64,000 nt of DNA from Gaetbulibacter_A aestuarii. GTDB taxonomy: Bacteria; Bacteroidota; Bacteroidia; Flavobacteriales; Flavobacteriaceae. Positions within the stretch are counted from its first letter, which is position 1. Each line of letters opens with the position of its first letter. Made by a program: the position numbers and the translations under genes. The notes under the pieces were generated by a model. It ran no database searches and was not told the origin of the DNA. It was given only the letters and a program-made list of their open reading frames with translations. Shown in pieces: positions 35,303-44,050 of this stretch. The stretch lies in contig NZ_BAABAY010000001.1 in assembly GCF_039537665.1 (NCBI RefSeq), positions 620,001-684,000 of the forward strand, given 5' to 3'.

Positions 35303-36850
35303 ATGAGTGATAAAAAGCACATAGACCGATTATTCCAGGAAAGCTTCAAAGATTTTGAGGCCCAACCGGACGATGCTGTTTGGAAACGCATTGAGGCCAA
35401 ACTGGATAAAAAGAAAAAACGGCGCGTGATCCCGATCTGGTGGCAATATGCCGGCGTGGCTGCCCTTTTAGCGCTGTTATTAAGCTTAGGTTATTCCTAT
35501 TTTAATACGGAAGAACTTCCGGAACAAAACAGGATCGTAAACGAGGAGCAAAATAATATGCCTCAGAAATCTACGGAATCTTCACAGGACGGCAATAATA
35601 CCATTACGCCCCAAACTTCAGAAGATCTATTGCCTGAAAACAACCTGACTGAAGAGCAAAAAATAGCTTCTGAAAATAACGCAGAAAATAAACAAATGAA
35701 TACTTCGGATAATCAAAAAACGAATAGAAATGAGGCTAATACAAAACGGGTGAATTCTCAAAAAGCGCCGGCCAATACTTCGGCCATTGCCACAAATGAA
35801 AAGATGAAAACTTCTTCAGAGGATTCTGATTATTCCGCGAATTCTGTTGAAGAACAAAAGATTCAGAAGGATTCAAAAACTATCTTAAAAAACAACACCA
35901 AAGCTGAATCCTCCGCTGTGGCCATTAATAAACAATCAGAAACTTCAGAAGAAGCAGACAAAAATTCCGCTTTAGCGATAAATAATACGAAAGATAAAAA
36001 CATCCAAAAACAAGATGCTGCTTTGGTTATAGCAGAAAACAATCCAAAAAATAAAAAAAGTATAGAAGACGCTATTAACGATATAAACACGACTCGTGAA
36101 AAAGAAGAAGACGACGGTTTGAACAGGTGGAGTATTGCTGCTAATGCTGCACCTGTTTATTTTAATTCGCTTGGCCCGGGTTCGGCTATCGATGCCCAAT
36201 TCAACGGAAATTCTAAAACGGGTGAACTCAATATGAGTTACGGTATTTCTGCAAGTTATGCGTTGAACAAAAAACTTCGTGTTCGCTCCGGAGTTAACAA
36301 GGTATCCCTAGGTTACAAAACCAATGATGTTGTGGTATTCCAATCTGCCGGTATTAATTATACCACATCGAAACTGGCCTTCGTATCGAAACCTCAACCC
36401 GCTAATTTTTCCGGTTTAGGAAGTGCTGATAACACCACCTTTACGAGTGCTACAACCATTAATTCCGTGCGACCTGAATCCGCAACTTCTAATGCTGCGA
36501 TCGATCAAACCTTCGGTTATATTGAAATTCCGCTGGAACTGGAATACGCACTTCTTAGTAAACGTTTTGGCATACGTGTTATTGGCGGTTTTAGTACTTT
36601 ATTTTTAAGTAATAATGCCGTATATACTGAATCGGAAGCCGGAAGAACCTATTTGGGGGAAGCCAACAACATGAACAACACGAGTTATTCGGGTAATTTT
36701 GGATTGGGCTTTAGTTATGGTGTAAGTAAAAAATTAGATCTGAACATTGAACCTTTATTAAAATATCAATTCAATTCGTTCAACAGAACTGCAGGTGAAT
36801 TCCAACCGTTTTTCATTGGTGTTTACACAGGCTTGTCTATAAAGTTTTAA
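35303..36850 (+). CDS. Chimeric anti-sigma-like / outer-membrane barrel protein
   Basis: 515 aa. Residues about 1-45 form a short cytosolic helix pair (LFQESFKDFEAQPDDAVWKRI) ending in a basic patch, then one membrane helix (about 48-66). A long low-complexity linker rich in Asn, Glu, Lys and Ser covers about 70-265. The C-terminal 240 residues are beta-rich with the closing PFFIGVYTGLSIKF typical of outer-membrane barrels (aromatic last residue). It follows the sigma gene by 2 bases. The build suggests a protein spanning both membranes that ties sigma release to the envelope. Confidence 0.85.
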   Translation: MSDKKHIDRLFQESFKDFEAQPDDAVWKRIEAKLDKKKKRRVIPIWWQYAGVAALLALLLSLGYSYFNTEELPEQNRIVNEEQNNMPQKSTESSQDGNNTITPQTSEDLLPENNLTEEQKIASENNAENKQMNTSDNQKTNRNEANTKRVNSQKAPANTSAIATNEKMKTSSEDSDYSANSVEEQKIQKDSKTILKNNTKAESSAVAINKQSETSEEADKNSALAINNTKDKNIQKQDAALVIAENNPKNKKSIEDAINDINTTREKEEDDGLNRWSIAANAAPVYFNSLGPGSAIDAQFNGNSKTGELNMSYGISASYALNKKLRVRSGVNKVSLGYKTNDVVVFQSAGINYTTSKLAFVSKPQPANFSGLGSADNTTFTSATTINSVRPESATSNAAIDQTFGYIEIPLELEYALLSKRFGIRVIGGFSTLFLSNNAVYTESEAGRTYLGEANNMNNTSYSGNFGLGFSYGVSKKLDLNIEPLLKYQFNSFNRTAGEFQPFFIGVYTGLSIKF

Positions 36851-36902
36851 ATCTTTGGTTAGATGCGAACCTCGGTTTTTTTCCTTCAAAATCAGGTTCG
36901 GG

Positions 36903-36933
36903 AAACTGCCTTCCCCCGAGGGCAGTTTTTTTA
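36903..36933. terminator. Terminator between the barrel protein and plsC
   Basis: AAACTGCC (36903-36910) pairs with GGCAGTTT (36921-36928), with a 10-base loop, followed by T-rich sequence to 36933. It lies between two converging genes; read rightward the T-run is strong. Confidence 0.8.
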
Positions 36934-37677
36934 TTTTTCATTTGCTATTAAATCCTCTAATATAATGTCCCTTGCCTTATTGCTTAAAGCTTTTGTATCC
37001 TGAATGGTCAATCCTTCAGGATAGAGAAAGTTGTGGATTCTGGCTCTCAAAATACCTGGACCGCCACTAAAAAAGATATAAGAAAACCGCTTTTTATTAT
37101 CCAGAAAAGTAATGGGTACGATAGGTATTTGATGGTTTATGGAAAGTCGGAAAGCACCATCTTTGAAGGTATCCAGAACAATGCGTTCATCAGGAACGCC
37201 GCCTTCGGGAAATATACAGATGCTTAAACCGGAACGTAAACGCTTTTGAGCCCTCATAAAAACAGCTTGCCTACTTTTTGCTGAACTTCGATCGACCAAA
37301 ATACAAGTACGTTTATAGAAAAACCCGAACAGAGGAATTTTAGCCAACTCCTTTTTACCAACGAAAACAAAAGGATTTTTTATTAAAACCAACATCAGCA
37401 TGATATCGATCATCGATGTATGATTCGCGATAAATACATAGCTTTTATTTGTTTCCGGAATTTGATCTTTAACGAACTTACAGTGAAATCCCATGCCTAT
37501 TAAAATAAATCGAGCCCATAGGCGCGCCAGTTTAAAAAAGTAAGGATACCAGGATTCTTTTGAAATGGAAATAAGCAGAATAGGAAACAGAACGATGATA
37601 GGAACTGCAACCAAAATGTAAAACCAAATCCGATAAAGAATCCAAAAAATATATTTGAAGATGCGCATGACGTTCAA
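36931..37677 (-). CDS. plsC: 1-acyl-sn-glycerol-3-phosphate acyltransferase (PlsC family)
   Basis: 248 aa. One or two N-terminal membrane helices (about 8-35) precede the catalytic motif NHTSMIDIM (HX4D) and the FPEGG substrate motif in ICIFPEGGVPDER, with a PIVPITF stretch after it. It acylates lysophosphatidic acid to phosphatidic acid at the inner membrane. Monocistronic, converging on the sigma operon. Confidence 0.9.
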   Translation of the reverse strand: MNVMRIFKYIFWILYRIWFYILVAVPIIVLFPILLISISKESWYPYFFKLARLWARFILIGMGFHCKFVKDQIPETNKSYVFIANHTSMIDIMLMLVLIKNPFVFVGKKELAKIPLFGFFYKRTCILVDRSSAKSRQAVFMRAQKRLRSGLSICIFPEGGVPDERIVLDTFKDGAFRLSINHQIPIVPITFLDNKKRFSYIFFSGGPGILRARIHNFLYPEGLTIQDTKALSNKARDIILEDLIANEK

Positions 37678-37733
37678 AAGTAATATTATAAATTGATTAT
37701 CTTTAATACCATTAACTATAAAATTTTATCATT

Positions 37734-37976
37734 ATGAGTTTACTTTATGCCCTACTCATTGGAGCTATAGCCGGATGGCTAGCAGGAAAATTAATGAAAG
37801 GTGGCGGTTTTGGCCTCGTTCTAAATATCATTATTGGTATTGTAGGCGGTGTTGTAGGGAATTGGATATTTGCCAAACTTGGCGTGGCCATTGGCAATGG
37901 TCTTATTAGTGACGTGATAACAGGCGCCATTGGTGCGTGTGTGATTTTATTTATTGCAGGTCTGTTTAAAAAATAG
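37734..37976 (+). CDS. GlsB/YeaQ/YmgE family membrane protein
   Basis: 80 aa, three membrane helices full of glycine: LLIGAIAGWLAGKLMKGGGFG, the GIVGGVVGNWIF helix and VITGAIGACVILFIAGLF. This is the transglycosylase-associated family, small stress-linked membrane proteins of uncertain function. It has its own terminator 20 bases downstream. Confidence 0.9.
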   Translation: MSLLYALLIGAIAGWLAGKLMKGGGFGLVLNIIIGIVGGVVGNWIFAKLGVAIGNGLISDVITGAIGACVILFIAGLFKK

Positions 37977-37995
37977 CCCCGTTCCAAAAATTTTT

Positions 37996-38021
37996 AAAAA
38001 GTGGCTCAGGCCACTTTTTTT
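37996..38021 (+). terminator. Terminator after the GlsB-like gene
   Basis: AAAAAGTGGC (37996-38005), loop TCAG, GCCACTTTTT (38010-38019) and further T. Confidence 0.9.
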
Positions 38022-38038
38022 ATTGGGCAACTTATCAG

Positions 38039-38046
38039 TAAATTTG
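38039..38046 (+). promoter_or_regulatory. trpS -7 promoter element
   Basis: TAAATTTG matches TAnnTTTG perfectly, 16 bases before the trpS ATG. Confidence 0.5.
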
Positions 38047-38062
38047 CCCTTTAAACTAAGTC

Positions 38063-39031
38063 ATGGCAAGAATACTAACAGGTATACAAAGTACAGGAAC
38101 CCCACATTTGGGTAATATTTTAGGCGCCATTATGCCGGCCATTGAAATGGCGAATGATCCGAAGAACGATTCGTTCTTATTTATCGCCAATTTGCACACC
38201 TTAACACAGATAAAAGATGCCGACCTATTGCGAAGTAACACCTACTCTACTGCAGCTACCTGGCTGGCCTTTGGGTTGGATACTACAAAAACAGTGTTTT
38301 ACCGTCAGAGTGATGTGCCTCAGGTTACGGAACTCACGTGGTATCTCAGCTGTTTTTTTCCGTATCAACGCCTCACCCTGGCGCACAGTTTTAAAGATAA
38401 AGCCGACCGTTTAGAAGATGTAAATTCCGGTTTGTTTACCTACCCGATGCTCATGGCAGCTGATATTTTGATGTATGATGCCAACATTATTCCGGTAGGA
38501 AAAGATCAGTTACAGCATATTGAAATGACTCGTGATGTGGCTTCGCGATTTCATGCAAAAATGGGCGAAACTTTTGTAATGCCTGAAGGTAAAATTCAGG
38601 AAAACACCATGCTTATTCCCGGTACTGATGGTGAGAAAATGAGTAAAAGTCGCAACAATACGATCAATATTTTTCTTCCGGAAAAAAAGCTTCGTAAGCA
38701 GATCATGAGTATTCAAACCGACAGTACGCCTTTGGAAGAACCGAAAGACTGGAAAACCTGTAACTGTTTTGCCTTGTATAATTTACTGGCCTCCGATGAT
38801 CAGGTTGCTGAAATGAAAACCAATTATGAAGGTGGTAATTATGGTTATGGTCATGCTAAGGAAGCTTTGTTCGAATTGATCATCTCTAAATTTGAAAAGC
38901 AACGAGAGCGTTATGATTTTTACATGAGTAACCTTGGAGAAATTGACAATGTTCTGGCGCATGGCGCGGAAAAAGCCAAAGTTGTTGCCGATGATGTTCT
39001 GAATCGTGTACGTGAAAAGGTAGGTTATTAA
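38063..39031 (+). CDS. trpS: Tryptophanyl-tRNA synthetase
   Basis: 322 aa, usual length. Class I signatures are GIQSTGTPHLGNILGAI (HIGH-like, TPHLGN) and GEKMSKSRNN (KMSKS). It charges tRNA-Trp. A perfect -7 element sits close upstream. It converges with dprA, leaving only 11 bases between stops. Confidence 0.97.
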   Translation: MARILTGIQSTGTPHLGNILGAIMPAIEMANDPKNDSFLFIANLHTLTQIKDADLLRSNTYSTAATWLAFGLDTTKTVFYRQSDVPQVTELTWYLSCFFPYQRLTLAHSFKDKADRLEDVNSGLFTYPMLMAADILMYDANIIPVGKDQLQHIEMTRDVASRFHAKMGETFVMPEGKIQENTMLIPGTDGEKMSKSRNNTINIFLPEKKLRKQIMSIQTDSTPLEEPKDWKTCNCFALYNLLASDDQVAEMKTNYEGGNYGYGHAKEALFELIISKFEKQRERYDFYMSNLGEIDNVLAHGAEKAKVVADDVLNRVREKVGY

Positions 39032-39042
39032 TTCTGAGTAGA

Positions 39043-40146
39043 TTAAATAACTTCAAATAATTTTCCGGGCAAAGGCCGAATAACACCTTTAAGTTCCATA
39101 TTTAATAGAGTGCCGGCTACTTTAAAAATGGGTAGATCGCAATTTATAGCAATAGTATCCAACTGTTGCTTATCGTTTTCCTTTAAATAAGTATAAATCG
39201 CCTTTTCCTCCGCATCCAATTCTACAAACAACTGTTTTTGTATCGCCGGTTTTTGTTTAGAACCTAAATCCCAACCCAAAATATAGGGCACATCCAGGGG
39301 TGTAGTAAGCATATTGGCTCGTTGATGCTTTATAAGGTTGTTACAGCCTTCACTCAAACCATCTGTGACCCTGCCCGGTACAGCAAAAACTTCGCGATTA
39401 TAGGAATTTGCGATATCCGCCGTAACCAGACTCCCTCCTTTTTTAGCAGATTCGATTACAATCGTAGCCTCGCTTAAACCGGCGATCACCCTGTTTCGTT
39501 TTAAAAAATTCTTCTTATCAAAGGTATCTGTGCTCCAAAATTCGGTTAAAAAACCCCCATGCGTTTCCATTTGAGCCATATATTTTTTATGAACTTTAGG
39601 GTAGATCGTGTGCAAACCATGTGCTAAACAGCCTATGGTTTGAAGTTTGTGTTGCATAGCGGCCTTATGTGCTGTAATATCGGTTCCGTAAGCAAAACCT
39701 GAAACGATGATGGGATCATAAACTGCCAGTGTTTCAATAAGATCCTCACAAAAAGCCACACCACTGTTGGTAATCTTACGTGTACCTACGATACTAATGA
39801 TGTGCTTTTTATCTAAATCGATATTTCCGGTTTGGAATAATAAAATGGGACCGTCAATGCAATGCTTCAGCTTTTCCGGGTAGTTTTCGTCTTCAAAATA
39901 AAAAACGTTCAACCCTTCATTTTCAATAAAACGCAATTCTTCCTCGGCTTCTTTAAAATAGTTCCTTTCTGAAATCGCCTGAACGATCAACGTGCCAATG
40001 CCGTTTATTTTTAAAAGATTTTGTTTTGATTCTTTCAGCACAGCTTCCGCAGAACCACAATGAGTGATGAGTCGCTTGGCCGTAATATCGCCAATATTAG
40101 GAATATGCTGGAGGGCCAGCGTGTAAAGTAGGTCTGTTTCTGTCAT
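39043..40146 (-). CDS. dprA: DNA-processing protein DprA
   Basis: 367 aa. An N-terminal helix-hairpin-helix-like part (NIGDITAKRLI, LLKINGIG) precedes the Rossmann-type DprA domain (IISIVGTRKITNSG, IIVSGFAYGTDITAH, FAVPGRVTDGLSEGCN), and a C-terminal winged-helix-like tail follows (LPIFKVAGTLLNMELKGVI). DprA loads RecA on incoming single-stranded DNA during transformation. Its presence supports, but does not prove, natural competence. Confidence 0.95.
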   Translation of the reverse strand: MTETDLLYTLALQHIPNIGDITAKRLITHCGSAEAVLKESKQNLLKINGIGTLIVQAISERNYFKEAEEELRFIENEGLNVFYFEDENYPEKLKHCIDGPILLFQTGNIDLDKKHIISIVGTRKITNSGVAFCEDLIETLAVYDPIIVSGFAYGTDITAHKAAMQHKLQTIGCLAHGLHTIYPKVHKKYMAQMETHGGFLTEFWSTDTFDKKNFLKRNRVIAGLSEATIVIESAKKGGSLVTADIANSYNREVFAVPGRVTDGLSEGCNNLIKHQRANMLTTPLDVPYILGWDLGSKQKPAIQKQLFVELDAEEKAIYTYLKENDKQQLDTIAINCDLPIFKVAGTLLNMELKGVIRPLPGKLFEVI

Positions 40147-40240
40147 GTTTGGGGGACATGGATTAATGGTTTACAAGTAACGGAATTTTGAGGTGTTAAT
40201 AAATAGTTCCTCGTAAATTTTATTAGATACCAAATTTTTC

Positions 40241-40248
40241 TAAATTTG
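40241..40248 (+). promoter_or_regulatory. Candidate -7 element very close to the HU/SPOR start
   Basis: TAAATTTG, a perfect TAnnTTTG, ends 6 bases before the ATG at 40254. Use of it would give a nearly leaderless mRNA. Confidence 0.35.
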
Positions 40249-40253
40249 TTTTC

Positions 40254-41189
40254 ATGCAACTTGAAACCTACATAAGCGATTTACTGTACCGTTACGAATG
40301 TGTTACTATTCCTGAATTTGGAGCTTTTTTAACACAACCTGTTTCGGCTACGATTTCCGAAGAAACACAAGCCTTTTATCCACCAAAAAAAGTATTGTCG
40401 TTTAACGAACAATTACAAAATAATGATGGATTATTGGCTCATTATATCGCTGATGTCGAGAAAATTCCATTCGAAGTTGCAAGCAACAAGGTTGCAAAAC
40501 GCGTTAAGATTCTTAAAAGTTATCTGACACAGGGTGAAATCCTGACTTTTAAGAATATCGGGGAAATGACCTTGAACAATGCCGGTAAGATCCAGTTTGA
40601 ACCAACGTACCAGTTAAATTACTTAACCGATGCTTTTGGATTATCTGAATTTATATCGCCGGAGATCCAACGTGAAACGTATGTTGAAACGGTTCAGAAG
40701 TTAGAAGAAACAACACCTATTACCATCACAACCAAAAAACGTGATGCAACTCCATTTTTAAAATATGCTGCCATCGCGGTGATCGCTTTAACTCTAGGTG
40801 GTATTGGTGGTTCAAGATATTATATCAACCAAATTGAGCGCCATAATCAGATCGCTCAGGAGGAGGCCGACCAACAGTTGGAATCTCAGATCCAGCAAGC
40901 TACATTCGATCTCAACACCTTACCGTCTATCACCTTAAACGTGACTAAACAAACGGGGAATTATCACATTGTAGCCGGTGCATTCCGCATTGAAGCCAAC
41001 TGTGATAAAAAGGTGAAGCAGCTTAAAGAAAAAGGTTACAGCGCGTATAAAATCGGGGTAAACAAATACGGTTTACACGAGGTGGTTTACGCCAGTTATG
41101 AGGACCGTTTAGAAGCCTTACGCGCCCTTAGAGAGATCAAAAAAGAAGATAATCCTGCCGCCTGGTTGAAGGTTCAGAAACTGGATTAG
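40254..41189 (+). CDS. HU-domain plus SPOR-domain envelope protein
   Basis: 311 aa. Residues 1-130 form a prokaryotic HU/CCDC81-like domain (MQLETYISDLLYRYECVTIP, FGAFL). A membrane helix lies near 170-188 (FLKYAAIAVIALTLGGIGG), then a short coil, and a C-terminal SPOR domain about 235-311 (NYHIVAGAFRIEANCDKKV, LREIKKEDNPAAWL). SPOR domains bind denuded peptidoglycan at the septum, so a division role is likely. Its last 174 bases are duplicated at 41941-42114. Confidence 0.88.
   Translation: MQLETYISDLLYRYECVTIPEFGAFLTQPVSATISEETQAFYPPKKVLSFNEQLQNNDGLLAHYIADVEKIPFEVASNKVAKRVKILKSYLTQGEILTFKNIGEMTLNNAGKIQFEPTYQLNYLTDAFGLSEFISPEIQRETYVETVQKLEETTPITITTKKRDATPFLKYAAIAVIALTLGGIGGSRYYINQIERHNQIAQEEADQQLESQIQQATFDLNTLPSITLNVTKQTGNYHIVAGAFRIEANCDKKVKQLKEKGYSAYKIGVNKYGLHEVVYASYEDRLEALRALREIKKEDNPAAWLKVQKLD
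41016..41189 (+). repeat. 3' end of the HU/SPOR gene, master copy of a direct repeat
   Basis: These 174 bases align without gaps to 41941-42114. The last 114 bases differ at two positions, the first 60 at about fifteen. Identity stops one base after the stop codon in both copies. Confidence 0.85.
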
Positions 41190-41267
41190 TCTACACAATT
41201 TATCTTAATTCTGCTCTAGTAAGTATCTCTGAATCACAATTACAACTGCTGTAAAGGTAACCACTAA

Positions 41268-41564
41268 CTAATCCTTACTGTTTGGGAAATAGTTTAATTG
41301 GATGAATTTGAAATTATGACTTTCTAAACAACTTTTAACCTTATCTAAAAATTTAATATATTCTTCGTGCTTTTTCTTGAATAATACTTTTCCGATGATA
41401 CCCCATCTCCAATTTTTTAACAAGTAAATGTGTCGATCTGAATCTGGTATTAATTTAACGGAGTAAAAAATATTCCTTTTCAATAATATATTTTTTTTTG
41501 AAATTGGATTTATTTCTTTATCCGATAAATTGTGCTCCTTAATAACTTCAAAAAGACTTTTCAT
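41268..41564 (-). CDS. Small basic protein downstream of leader peptide 4 (98 aa)
   Basis: 98 aa, soluble, Lys-rich, no membrane helix. Visible segments are MKSLFEVIKEHNLSDKE and KNWRWGIIGKVLFKKKHEEY. I do not recognise a family. It follows the double-glycine peptide gene (41636-41812) by 71 bases on the same strand and shares with it the interval between the two HU/SPOR repeats. That position suggests an immunity or accessory protein, as inference only. Confidence 0.6.
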   Translation of the reverse strand: MKSLFEVIKEHNLSDKEINPISKKNILLKRNIFYSVKLIPDSDRHIYLLKNWRWGIIGKVLFKKKHEEYIKFLDKVKSCLESHNFKFIQLNYFPNSKD

Positions 41565-41635
41565 TCTTTTACTTTTATTTTCCCAATATAGAGAATATTA
41601 ATTAAAAGATTAGACTCATATAAAGGTATAGAAGA

Positions 41636-41812
41636 CTACATTCCTTTCATTATACAAGCACCTCCTACTACCATTCCGTAGGCAATTGCTAAAGTACCAA
41701 AAGATAAGGCTCCAAGAATAAGCATAGTTGCCCCTGCGCTTACCATTTCTGAATGAGTGCACGGCGTTCCTCCTTGAATTCCTTCCATTTGTTTAAATTC
41801 CATTTTTTTCAT
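41636..41812 (-). CDS. Double-glycine leader peptide 4 (bacteriocin-like)
   Basis: ATG at 41810-41812, stop at 41636-41638, 58 aa. The leader MKKMEFKQMEGIQGG ends in Gly-Gly, the C39 cleavage signal. The predicted 43-residue core starts TPCTHSEM and is a hydrophobic, glycine-rich helix (LGALSFGTLAIAYGM) closing with GGACIMKGM. Two cysteines (residues 3 and 38 of the core) could form a disulfide. It looks like a class II bacteriocin of the lactobin/cerein kind. The matching exporter is encoded at 44077-46224. Confidence 0.78.
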   Translation of the reverse strand: MKKMEFKQMEGIQGGTPCTHSEMVSAGATMLILGALSFGTLAIAYGMVVGGACIMKGM

Positions 41813-41940
41813 GAGATTTGGGTTTAAGTTTACTTTTTAAATAAACCCAGGTAAAAAAGTAAAATTGAATTTTCCAAAACAAACACATGGTTATCATAGT
41901 TTTATGCCTAAACAAAAAATAAATCATCGACAAACAGTAC

Positions 41941-42114
41941 AACCAACTTAAGTCTAAAGGCTATAATGCCTATAAAATAGGCGTTAACAAATACGATTTA
42001 CACGAGGTGGTTTACGCCAGTTACGAGGACCGTTTAGAAGCCTAACGCGCCCTTAGAGAGATCAAAAAAGAAGATAATCCTGCCGCCTGGTTGAAGGTTC
42101 AGAAACTGGATTAG
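41941..42114 (+). pseudogene. Duplicated, truncated SPOR-domain gene end
   Basis: This fragment copies the last 174 bases of the gene ending at 41189. It keeps the frame (DKQYNQLKSKGYNAYKIG...) but has no start, and a T-to-A change turns a Leu codon into TAA at 42042-42044. The 387-base stretch 41813-42199 holds this fragment and otherwise only AT-rich sequence. It is the only plus-strand coding remnant in the 41-50 kb region. Confidence 0.85.
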
Positions 42115-42199
42115 TTTCTGACTGATTATTATCCTGGTAAAAACAACAAATCTCAGTCAAACCAAGGTCAGAAGACGATTTTCTAACATTTTTTAAACC

Positions 42200-42502
42200 T
42201 TACACCTCCTCAAACCTAGTCGTTTTATAGAAATATATCAAACTGATCAGATATGTAATTAAGCCAAAAGAAAAGGCAACGCCTAAGGTAGGTAAAAGTG
42301 CCTTTTTTAAAACGAAAATTGCATAATACCCAGGTAAAGTTACGGACAAAAAACCTATCACCCAGGCTTTGGATGACAGGTATTTTGGTTTTATTAAGGT
42401 GTTACATTGCGGACATGACCACTTTGAAAAATTCGACATCAAAAAAATTTTTTTGAGAGGTTGTTTCTTTTTGCAAATCGGACAACTGAAATGATGCTTC
42501 AT
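42200..42502 (-). CDS. Zinc-ribbon membrane protein (100 aa)
   Basis: An N-terminal zinc ribbon uses CPICKKKQ and CPQCNTLI (two CxxC pairs). Two membrane helices follow (about 48-66 and 70-92). Family and function not recognised. Last of three genes starting at 43892 on the minus strand, at the edge of the peptide-export region. Confidence 0.65.
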   Translation of the reverse strand: MKHHFSCPICKKKQPLKKIFLMSNFSKWSCPQCNTLIKPKYLSSKAWVIGFLSVTLPGYYAIFVLKKALLPTLGVAFSFGLITYLISLIYFYKTTRFEEV

Positions 42503-42536
42503 AAAAAATTTTGAATCAAATAATTATCATTTTGTT

Positions 42537-42746
42537 TTAATCCTTGAATCCCCTGCAAAGAAAGCGCATAGATAAAACGATGAGATAAACCACCACAATT
42601 TGAATAAGAAAAGATAAACTGTAGGGTTCATTAAGGTAATCATAATCTTCCTTTGAAAAAAAATAGATTCCTATTAAGTAGTTTATTAAATTGTAAATCA
42701 TGACACCCACGGCGACCCAAATAAAATTAATAACATGTTTTTTCAT
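42537..42746 (-). CDS. Small two-helix membrane protein (69 aa)
   Basis: ATG at 42746 (MKKHVINFIWVAVG); the frame also opens at a TTG four codons earlier. Two membrane helices, about 5-25 and 43-62, with an acidic/tyrosine loop between (FFSKEDYDYLNEPY). No known family. It lies between the secreted protein gene and the zinc-ribbon gene. Confidence 0.55.
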   Translation of the reverse strand: MKKHVINFIWVAVGVMIYNLINYLIGIYFFSKEDYDYLNEPYSLSFLIQIVVVYLIVLSMRFLCRGFKD

Positions 42747-42809
42747 TTTTAAAATCAAGTATCTATATGAAGGTGGTTTTTTTAATAATATTCTTTTTTG
42801 AATTGGCTT

Positions 42810-43892
42810 TTAATGCAATATTTGACCTCCAAGAATCACATTTTTGTTTCTTAGGCTACTCTCCGAGCTAAATGATCGCACAACAAAGGATAGCTTGATG
42901 TTTTCTGCCAAAATAAGCCCTACGGAAAGTTGACCAAAAGAAAATTTTGAGTTTTCTATGCCCAGATTTTCCTGATACGTGTCGGTTCCAAAAATTCTAT
43001 TAGTATTAAAATTCATAAAAAATCGTAAGGCATTGTTACTTAATGAGGCATCGGCGTAAACGTCTAATCCAAAAGAAATACTCCCTGCGAAGTCGTCTGT
43101 CGTAGTGCCAAACTCAGGAAAATCTGCTGCGCCTTTTGCAACAAATCTTGAAATTAAATTATATTGAAAATTTCTTGAATGAATATATGCTAGGGGATAT
43201 TCTAATGTTAGAACCGTATTACCGCCATAACTAGCCAATCGTTGAAACGCCTCTTCCTCTTTTGCAATGTCGTTATCCTCCGAAGAACTACTCGAAATCA
43301 TAGAGCCGAGACTCACCCTAAAGATTCCCAAATTGCCACTTACTAATTCCGAGTATAGGGAACCCGCATTGTTTCCAAAGGTAAAACCAGTATTATTTAA
43401 AACCTGAAAGCGATTTTTTGAATCTTCATAAATAATATTGAATAGGGCTCGTGACCGTTTTGAACCAAAATTTAAAAAGTTAAATCTTTTATATTGTAAA
43501 TAATCTTTTACGTAAATGGCATATAAAGAATCCTGCTTAAAATTAAATTTCTTTAATTCTGATTGAATCGTTTTCATGCGTTTCATTTTAGCAACTACCA
43601 CAGAATCGGGATATCTGTTTGCCGGAATTGAGTCAATAGAATTGTTGTATAAATCGTTGGTAATTGAGGTCAATTCCGCTTCTAAAATGCTAATATCTGT
43701 TTGATTATAATTGAACTGAATGATTTCAGGTGTTTTAAAAACGTTCTTTTCGTGACCCTTTACTATAATTTTAGCTTTGGGCATGACATTTTCGTCAATT
43801 TCAGGTGAAACGTTCTTTATTTTAATACCATTTGTTTGGCTCTTTGCCACGAATGTTATTAATAATAAGGCAATGGTCAAGTAATTTTTCAT
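42810..43892 (-). CDS. Secreted, probably outer-membrane, protein (360 aa)
   Basis: Signal peptide MKNYLTIALLLITFVAKSQ with cleavage near residue 19-20. Residues about 60-140 are helical, and the remainder is a run of amphipathic beta strands with aromatic girdles (RVSLGSMISSSSSED, GSISFGLDVYAD, FSFGQLSVGLILAENIKLSF). I take it as an outer-membrane barrel or surface protein. It is not a TolC homologue by sequence. It follows the C39 exporter by 184 bases, so a role in release or reception of the peptides is possible. Confidence 0.65.
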   Translation of the reverse strand: MKNYLTIALLLITFVAKSQTNGIKIKNVSPEIDENVMPKAKIIVKGHEKNVFKTPEIIQFNYNQTDISILEAELTSITNDLYNNSIDSIPANRYPDSVVVAKMKRMKTIQSELKKFNFKQDSLYAIYVKDYLQYKRFNFLNFGSKRSRALFNIIYEDSKNRFQVLNNTGFTFGNNAGSLYSELVSGNLGIFRVSLGSMISSSSSEDNDIAKEEEAFQRLASYGGNTVLTLEYPLAYIHSRNFQYNLISRFVAKGAADFPEFGTTTDDFAGSISFGLDVYADASLSNNALRFFMNFNTNRIFGTDTYQENLGIENSKFSFGQLSVGLILAENIKLSFVVRSFSSESSLRNKNVILGGQILH

Positions 43893-44050
43893 ATTGTAGG
43901 TTTTTAGGTTAATTCAGAGCTCACAGATACGCATCCATAAAATAAATTTTTACAGGAAGTATGATGACCTAAAATTGAAAAAACAAACCGAAATATCTTA
44001 CATTAAGATGCTGATTTTTAAACAACTGGTGTAAAAAAATAGAAATAAGG

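Noticed and set aside
41927..41939. Third LytTR-like motif as firm evidence for a regulon
   Set aside because: The bases can equally be explained as the edge of the decayed SPOR coding fragment (DKQY), so I count only the two other sites.
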